Source of the DNA: a virus
DNA: 64,000 nucleotides
Strand: one strand, 5' to 3'
Virus record (IMG/VR): IMGVR_UViG_3300044712_001292
Location: 39,000-102,999 of that record
A program made the position numbers and the translations under genes. Numbering within the stretch: the first letter of the stretch is position 1; the number at the start of each line of letters is the position of its first letter. The notes below the pieces were generated by a model. That model did not search any database. It worked only from the letters and a program-made list of their open reading frames with translations, and was not told the origin of the DNA. This document shows, one piece after another, positions 60,470 through 64,000 of the stretch.

Positions 60470-61440
60470 ACATGGCGGGGTACGGCGGAGAAACCGTACC
60501 CTCTTAGGGGGCTGTAGCCCATCCCCACCTCCCCCTGGGGTCTGGCAGCCGCGCGTAGGCCCACACCAGCCTACGGCAACAGTATACCCCTAGGAGGGGG
60601 TATACAATATAACCCCTCCTAGGGGGTACCGTCGGGAAACAGCGAAATTGCTGCATATATAGATGAGGGTTGTACTAGGTATGACCTCTCACCGGGAAGA
60701 GACCCGGGCTGGCCTACCCCAGTAGGTTCCACAATCATGTGGCTAGGCTGCCTGCCTAGAGTTGTCCACAAGAGCGATGTGGAGTCGCCACCTTCCCAGG
60801 TATCGCAGGGTGCAACCCCCTGCTGGACCAGTATCTCGAAAGGGGTACTCACCGAGCCATCCGTCATGGTGGTCCCCCTGGCAGGGGCATACGTCGGTAG
60901 ATGTGAGGCGGTGCGATCCCGCTATACGAGGGGACGGGTGTGTCCCTCGCGTACATGGTACACCAGAACACGTTGTAGACGGGTTGAACGGCGTTGGCGT
61001 CCTGAGTGGCGACTTCGCTCTGAGACCATCTACTTCGAGGCTCCGGACGGAAGACTCCGTCTGACCTCTGTCCGATGTCGTAAGGTGTCGGCCAGGTTCT
61101 TCCAATCCGCAGCGGGTCATGCCTCTGCGGGGCGGACTCCCTTTAGGGACAGCAGACCTCGGCGAAAGATACGAGGCGGGCGCCATTGAGAGATATGGCT
61201 CCTGGCGGCTAAAGCCGTGCTAACTAAAGATGTAGCCTGCGTAGCGAGTCTACGGCACGCAGGTATTTCACGACAGAGACGGGCCACGCAAGATGCCTCC
61301 GCATGCGTGGGATGTGGTCGCGGATGCCGGTTCTGTGAAGACGCCGGAAACGTGCGCCGAGAGCACGTACTTCACTTGGCAGCGCACCGACCGCTCCGGA
61401 GGTGCTGTGACGTGGGTAGCCTAGAAACTACCCTGAGCGG
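60470..61440 (+). ncRNA. Candidate giant structured RNA (about 970 nt)
   Basis: No reading frame here has codon use or protein texture like the neighbours. Instead perfect short stems follow one another: 60478-60501 (GGGTACGG/CCGTACCC), 60554-60575, 60582-60605, 60692-60707, 60713-60726, 60729-60742, 60743-60759, 60765-60783, 61046-61061 (GACGGA/TCCGTC), 61157-61176, 61236-61263, 61284-61310, 61350-61368 (ACGTGC/GCACGT) and 61414-61433 (GGGTAG/CTACCC). Loops are purine-rich on the + strand (CGGAGAAA, AAGAGA, GCCGAGA, CCTAGAAA), which favours a + strand RNA. It lies upstream of a tRNA-like gene, the setting in which GOLLD and ROOL giant RNAs occur in phages; I cannot match it to either. Ends are approximate. 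Confidence 0.65.
60587..60625. repeat. Nested inverted repeat with mutually exclusive hairpins
   Basis: CCCCTAGGAGGGG (60587-60599) and CCCCTCCTAGGGG (60613-60625) are exact reverse complements, and each arm can also fold on itself (GTATACCCC/GGGGTATAC at 60582-60605; ACCCC/GGGGT at 60612-60627). Two alternative foldings are therefore possible, as in a switch, or it may be a protein-binding palindrome. Confidence 0.6.
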
Positions 61441-61463
61441 AATTCACTAAAAAGGAGTCCGAC

Positions 61464-61733
61464 GTGAAACACGTCACCAGAGCTATGGCCGTCGCCAGGG
61501 CGGCCCGGTGGGGCGTAGACCCCACCAACCTGACCGCCGCTCAGATTCTGGTGGCGGTCGACACTGCGAAGAACCGCTGGACGGTACTTCGCAGCGTGGC
61601 CCCCATGTCCCCGGAAAGCGGCGGCGACAGTCGCCCCGGGGATAGGACATTTAACTGGCGTGGTAGATCGTACCGCGTCAGTTACTTCCACAGCGGCGAT
61701 GTCGCGGGCATCACCGCTGTGGATGGGGATTGA
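61464..61733 (+). CDS. Small orphan protein
   Basis: 89 residues, GTG start with AAGGAG six bases upstream. Basic, alpha/beta: MKHVTRAMAVARAARWGVD then NLTAAQILVAVDTAKNRWTV, a disordered loop (SPESGGDSRPGD), and a beta end WRGRSYRVSYFHSGDVAGIT. Not recognised. It lies between the candidate giant RNA and the MYG1-like gene, and a pseudoknot begins five bases after its stop. An RNA-linked function is tempting but unsupported. Confidence 0.6.
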   Translation: MKHVTRAMAVARAARWGVDPTNLTAAQILVAVDTAKNRWTVLRSVAPMSPESGGDSRPGDRTFNWRGRSYRVSYFHSGDVAGITAVDGD

Positions 61734-61738
61734 CGACA

Positions 61739-61767
61739 CCCGGAGCCTGCCCGGGTTACCAACAGGC
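61739..61767 (+). ncRNA. H-type pseudoknot, copy 1
   Basis: CCCGG (61739-61743) pairs with CCGGG (61751-61755); the loop GCCTG (61745-61749) pairs with CAGGC (61763-61767) across TTACCAA. Starts five bases after the stop of the 61464 gene. Nearly identical to 62963-62991. Confidence 0.7.
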
Positions 61768-61931
61768 GGTCCGTCGGGGGACCTTAAACCGTGTTAGGCC
61801 CGACGCGTCCGCCATCTGGCGGGGTCACATGACTGACTGTGGGGTGTACCCGCGGGTCGGTGAGGCGCCGGTACCGTAACACCGGGTTTCGCAGGCTCTC
61901 GGAACCTGCATGTTCTCGAAAGGAACATACC
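61768..61931 (+). promoter_or_regulatory. Structured leader of the MYG1-like gene
   Basis: Three small hairpins: CCGCC/GGCGG (61809-61822), GCAGG/CCTGC (61891-61909) and TGTTC/GAACA (61911-61927). The last places the ribosome-binding AAGGA (eight bases before the ATG at 61932) in its loop and right arm, so translation could be controlled. No reading frame is supported here. Confidence 0.45.
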
Positions 61932-62957
61932 ATGCTGCAGATCGTCGGAATCAATACGGCCCGCGCTTGCGCCAAGGAGGGCAGCCTCCTAATCGGTACC
62001 CACTCGGGGCCGTTCCACGCCGACGAGGCCGGGGCCATCGGCCTCGTCGAAATGTACCGGGAGGCGTTCGCCCTCGGCGCCGTCGCCGCGGTGCGTACCC
62101 GCAATCCCGCGGAGCTCGCCTCCATCAAGGAGGCCGGTGGCGTCCTGGTGGACGTCGGCGGCGAGTATGTCCGCCCCAAGGGACCGGATCTCCGCGGTCT
62201 CCTGGCGGACCACCACCAGAAGGGTGGGGCGTGCCCGCCGCGCCCCAATGGGGTCCCCTACTCCAGCTTCGGGCTGGTGTGGCGGGAGATCGGCCCCGCC
62301 ATCTGCCGCCACACCATGGCCCAGCTTGGGGTCCCCGAGCTCGACGAGGCGGTCGTCGTCGATACGGTGGACGAGGGGCTCGTAAGCGCCATCGACGCCA
62401 CGGACAATGGAGCGGTCGATACGGTTGCGACCGTGAAGTCGACGGGGCGCCCCATGGCCCACTGGGGTGTCAGCCTGGTGGTGCACCAGATGAACCCGCC
62501 GGCGATCCCGGGCCTGGAGCAGAACTTTGACGAGGCCTTCATGAAGGCCGTCAAGTTCATGCAGACCTGCGTGGCAGCGGCGGTGGTCTCGGCCATCGCT
62601 GAGGAGGCCGCGAAGGCCACTGTCCGCAAGGCCATCTCCATCTCCACGGGACCGGTCCTCCAGCTCGACACCTATGTCGACTGGCAGGACACCGTGGCGC
62701 GTGAAACGACCGACGTGCTGTACGTGATCTTCCGGAACCCCGAGGGGACCTGGATGGTCCAGCAGGTGCCCAAGGCCCTGGGATCATTCGAGGGCCGCAA
62801 GCCCTTGCCGGCCGCGTGGGCCGGGCTGCGCGACACGGCGCTGCAGGCCGTCACCGGCGTGCAGGACGCGGTGTTCTGCCACAACGGCAGGTTCATCGCC
62901 GGGGCCAAGAGCCGTGAGGGTGCCCTGCGCCTCGCCAGGCTCGCCGTGGAGGCGTAA
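61932..62957 (+). CDS. MYG1 / UPF0160-family nuclease-like protein
   Basis: 341 residues from the ATG at 61932, chosen for AAGGA at eight bases; an in-frame start at 61839 lies in a structured leader. Signature segments: IGTHSGPFHADEA (about 21-33; family THNGxFHCDE), VRTRNP near 54, DVGGEYVRP near 74 (DVGGxYDP), LADHHQKGG near 91 (DHHQ) and AIDATDNGAVDT near 152 (DAIDNG). These acidic and His residues form the metal site of DHH-like MYG1 proteins, which in eukaryotes act as 3'-5' RNA exonucleases. The catalytic set appears intact. The C-terminal third (QVPKALGSFEGRKPLPAAWA, FCHNGRFIAGAKSREGALRL) matches the family end. Setting among structured RNAs suggests RNA processing (inference). Confidence 0.85.
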   Translation: MLQIVGINTARACAKEGSLLIGTHSGPFHADEAGAIGLVEMYREAFALGAVAAVRTRNPAELASIKEAGGVLVDVGGEYVRPKGPDLRGLLADHHQKGGACPPRPNGVPYSSFGLVWREIGPAICRHTMAQLGVPELDEAVVVDTVDEGLVSAIDATDNGAVDTVATVKSTGRPMAHWGVSLVVHQMNPPAIPGLEQNFDEAFMKAVKFMQTCVAAAVVSAIAEEAAKATVRKAISISTGPVLQLDTYVDWQDTVARETTDVLYVIFRNPEGTWMVQQVPKALGSFEGRKPLPAAWAGLRDTALQAVTGVQDAVFCHNGRFIAGAKSREGALRLARLAVEA

Positions 62958-62962
62958 CCCCG

Positions 62963-62991
62963 CCCGGAGCCTGTCCGGGTTACCAACAGGC
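62963..62991 (+). ncRNA. H-type pseudoknot, copy 2
   Basis: CCCGG (62963-62967) pairs with CCGGG (62975-62979); loop GCCTG (62969-62973) pairs with CAGGC (62987-62991). 29 of the 30 bases from the first C onward match copy 1, and again it begins five bases after a stop codon, here that of the MYG1-like gene. Confidence 0.7.
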
Positions 62992-63002
62992 GACCAGGAA
63001 AG

Positions 63003-63270
63003 CCAGGGTGCGACACACCCTGGTTGCCCACCACGGGAAGGTCCAGCTTCGCGAGCTGGCTGCATAACCTGCAGATCATAGCGCATAGGGCGTCAGCTCC
63101 CCGGTCACAGCTGACAAGGACTGTTATGAAGGCGGGAAACCTGCACCGGGGTTCTCAACCCCCGGTGCCGCCGTCAGGTCATACCTGGCGGCAGTTAGCA
63201 CCCCGTCTCTGGCGCCTTGAGCGCCAGTAATGGGGTGCGAAGAAACCAGGGTGGCAACGGCCCTGGTTTC
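63003..63270 (+). ncRNA. Array of strong hairpins (candidate structured RNA)
   Basis: Seven consecutive stems fill a stretch without a credible gene: CCAGGGTG/CACCCTGG (63003-63023), CCAGCT/AGCTGG (63043-63059), GTCAGCT/AGCTGAC (63092-63115), CACCGGGG/CCCCGGTG (63144-63167), GCCGC..CAGG/CCTGGCGGC (63167-63192), a two-level stem GCACCCC..CTGGCGC/GCGCCAG..GGGGTGC (63198-63238) and a perfect 10-bp GAAACCAGGG/CCCTGGTTTC (63242-63270). Such density is not seen in coding parts of the window. Strand is inferred from neighbours. Could be one RNA or a chain of processed units. Confidence 0.6.
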
Positions 63271-63300
63271 TACACCAATACGTTGCACTTTTCACCTCCC

Positions 63301-63393
63301 CTACCAGATAGGTTGGGCCGGTGTAACAATCGTGAATCACGCGCCTTCGGGTTGCGTGGTCACACTGTTACACTGGCTCAGCGTATCTGGTAG
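63301..63393 (+). ncRNA. Three-tier 93-nt hairpin
   Basis: Outer stem CTACCAGATA/TATCTGGTAG (63301-63310 with 63384-63393), middle stem GCCGGTGTAACA/TGTTACACTGGC (63317-63328 with 63366-63377, one G-U), apical stem CACGC/GCGTG (63338-63342 with 63354-63358) closing on a loop containing CTTCGG. It lies just upstream of a T-run and the tRNA-like gene. Confidence 0.65.
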
Positions 63394-63426
63394 GGTCGGT
63401 GTGTTGTGGGTTCGGCCGTTTTTTTT
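63394..63426 (+). terminator. Possible terminator before the tRNA-like gene
   Basis: GGTCG (63394-63398) can pair with CGGCC (63413-63417, one G-U), and eight T residues follow at 63419-63426. The stem is short with a 14-base loop, so this is tentative; the long hairpin just upstream may contribute. Confidence 0.4.
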
Positions 63427-63436
63427 ACCTATGAAC

Positions 63437-63524
63437 GCGGAATGCGCCTAGCAGCCGACTCATAATCGGTCCTCGTTAAACGCTGGGTCGGTCGAGAGAG
63501 GTTCGATTCCTCCATTCCGCACCA
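63437..63524 (+). tRNA. tRNA-like gene, anticodon CAT, atypical D arm
   Basis: Seven-bp acceptor GCGGAAT/ATTCCGC (63437-63443 with 63514-63520), discriminator A and encoded CCA (63522-63524). Anticodon arm GCCGA/TCGGT with loop CTCATAA, anticodon CAT at 63461-63463 (Met, or Ile if the C is lysidine-modified). T arm AGAGG/CCTCC (outer A-C mismatch) around TTCGATT. The D-arm region is only 10 bases (normal about 19), whereas the variable region is 26 bases with CTCG/CGAG able to pair. So it is tRNA-like but not a standard cloverleaf. Confidence 0.55.
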
Positions 63525-63536
63525 CCAAGGACAACC

Positions 63537-64000
63537 ATGACAACCTACATCCAGCACCTGCTCATCCTGCTGACCGAGGCGCTCGCTATCCTCGGCAGCA
63601 AGAACAAGGCCTACGGCCTGTTCAGCAAGCTCATAGAGTATATCACCTCGGAGGTGACGGTGCTCGAGAACCGCCTCGACGCCCGGACGCAAGAGGTCGA
63701 AAACCTGGAGCGACGGCTGCGTGAGCAGCAGGAGACCATCCGCGACCTCGAGCGGCGGTATGCCGTGGCCATGGAAGAACATAAGCGACTGGCTACGTGT
63801 AACAGAGATTTAACCGACCCCATGGTAGAGATGCACGTGAGCTGCCATTCAAACGGCATCTCACGTATCTTCGAGGGTCAGTTCATCGACGCCATCAAGG
63901 TACTCCGGTCGATGTCGGAGCTTGGCCTGGCTGAGGCAAAGGGGTGCGTGTCCCAGCTCGCGTCGTACACCCCGAATCTCGGCGGTCCCGAGAAGGAAGC
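63537..64000 (+). CDS. Partial coiled-coil protein with L7/L12-like C-terminal segment
   Basis: 154 codons visible, cut by the right window edge. N-terminal helix (YIQHLLILLTEALAILG), then a charged coiled coil over about residues 38-85 (VLENRLDARTQEVENLERRL), then a short ordered part with DAIKVLRSMSELGLAEAKGC, which matches the ribosomal L7/L12 C-terminal core (K.xVIKxVRExTGLGLKEAKxLV). In ribosomes this domain recruits translation GTPases; phage proteins with it could interact with translation factors. The start lies 12 bases after the tRNA-like CCA. Function is inferred from one motif only. Confidence 0.6.
   Translation, partial: MTTYIQHLLILLTEALAILGSKNKAYGLFSKLIEYITSEVTVLENRLDARTQEVENLERRLREQQETIRDLERRYAVAMEEHKRLATCNRDLTDPMVEMHVSCHSNGISRIFEGQFIDAIKVLRSMSELGLAEAKGCVSQLASYTPNLGGPEKE

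Noticed and set aside
60737-61189. Overlapping forward and reverse frames of about 150 codons in the RNA region
   Set aside because: Arg/Ser/Thr-rich, no motifs, no ribosome-binding sites, and the DNA is better explained by successive RNA stems.
60470-61440. Group I or group II intron, RNase P RNA or tmRNA
   Set aside because: No domain V-like hairpin, no P7 core, no RNase P or tmRNA conserved segments were recognised, and no split gene flanks it.
61910-62530. Second forward frame over the MYG1-like gene
   Set aside because: Arg/Gly/Pro-rich +1 shadow of a gene with clear family motifs.

Overview
The window looks like the structural half of a large, G+C-rich contractile-tailed bacteriophage genome (myovirus morphology, Caudoviricetes). 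The evidence is a portal, prohead protease, scaffold and HK97-type major capsid protein followed by a tail sheath, tail tube, spike, baseplate J-like protein and fibres, nearly all on the + strand in tightly packed, often overlapping reading frames. No terminase, integrase, lysis or DNA polymerase gene was recognised, so lifestyle is open. The host cannot be named. A few promoter-like TATAG elements sit so close to start codons that the mRNAs could be almost leaderless, a style common in actinobacteria, but this is only a hint.

Layout. 1-606 (-): a cut-off gene resembling DUF3431 glycan-related proteins. 662-9311: portal plus a run of Gly/Ala-rich, membrane-segment proteins of unknown role. 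9321-19310: a phage multisubunit RNA polymerase encoded as two polypeptides: an RpoB-RpoC(N-terminal) fusion carrying a 149-residue mini-intein, and a separate RpoC C-terminal half, with four other genes between them. 19336-27486: probable virion or internal proteins, ending in the prohead protease. 27548-30852: scaffold, small head protein, decoration-like protein and major capsid protein, closed by a strong terminator. 31004-36237: an Ig-like decoration protein, an O-GlcNAc-transferase (SPINDLY-type) homologue and further head proteins. 36268-54896: head-tail joining, tail and baseplate genes, with a sigma-70-family factor (47252-47977) in the middle of the baseplate cassette. 54878-60409: a mixed-strand block with two reverse-strand proteins, a zinc-ribbon/TOPRIM-like primase-type protein and a GT-B-like glycosyltransferase.

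60.4-63.5 kb is different. About 970 bases hold no credible gene but are packed with short perfect hairpins with purine-rich loops (a candidate giant structured RNA). Next come a small orphan gene, a MYG1-family (UPF0160) nuclease-like gene, two near-identical H-type pseudoknots each starting exactly five bases after a stop codon, an array of seven further hairpins, a three-tier 93-base hairpin, a likely terminator and a CAT-anticodon tRNA-like gene with a nearly absent D arm. The window ends inside a coiled-coil protein whose C-terminus resembles ribosomal protein L7/L12.

How it fits together (inference): the virion genes include a phage RNA polymerase that may be packaged and a phage sigma factor. 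Three glycosylation-type genes could modify the virion or host surface. Many virion and polymerase proteins carry a recurrent Lys-x-Ala motif that could be the cleavage site of the encoded prohead protease. The RNA-rich 3-kb block with a MYG1-like nuclease, a tRNA-like gene and an L7/L12-like protein suggests an RNA- or translation-related module and is the part most likely to be undescribed.
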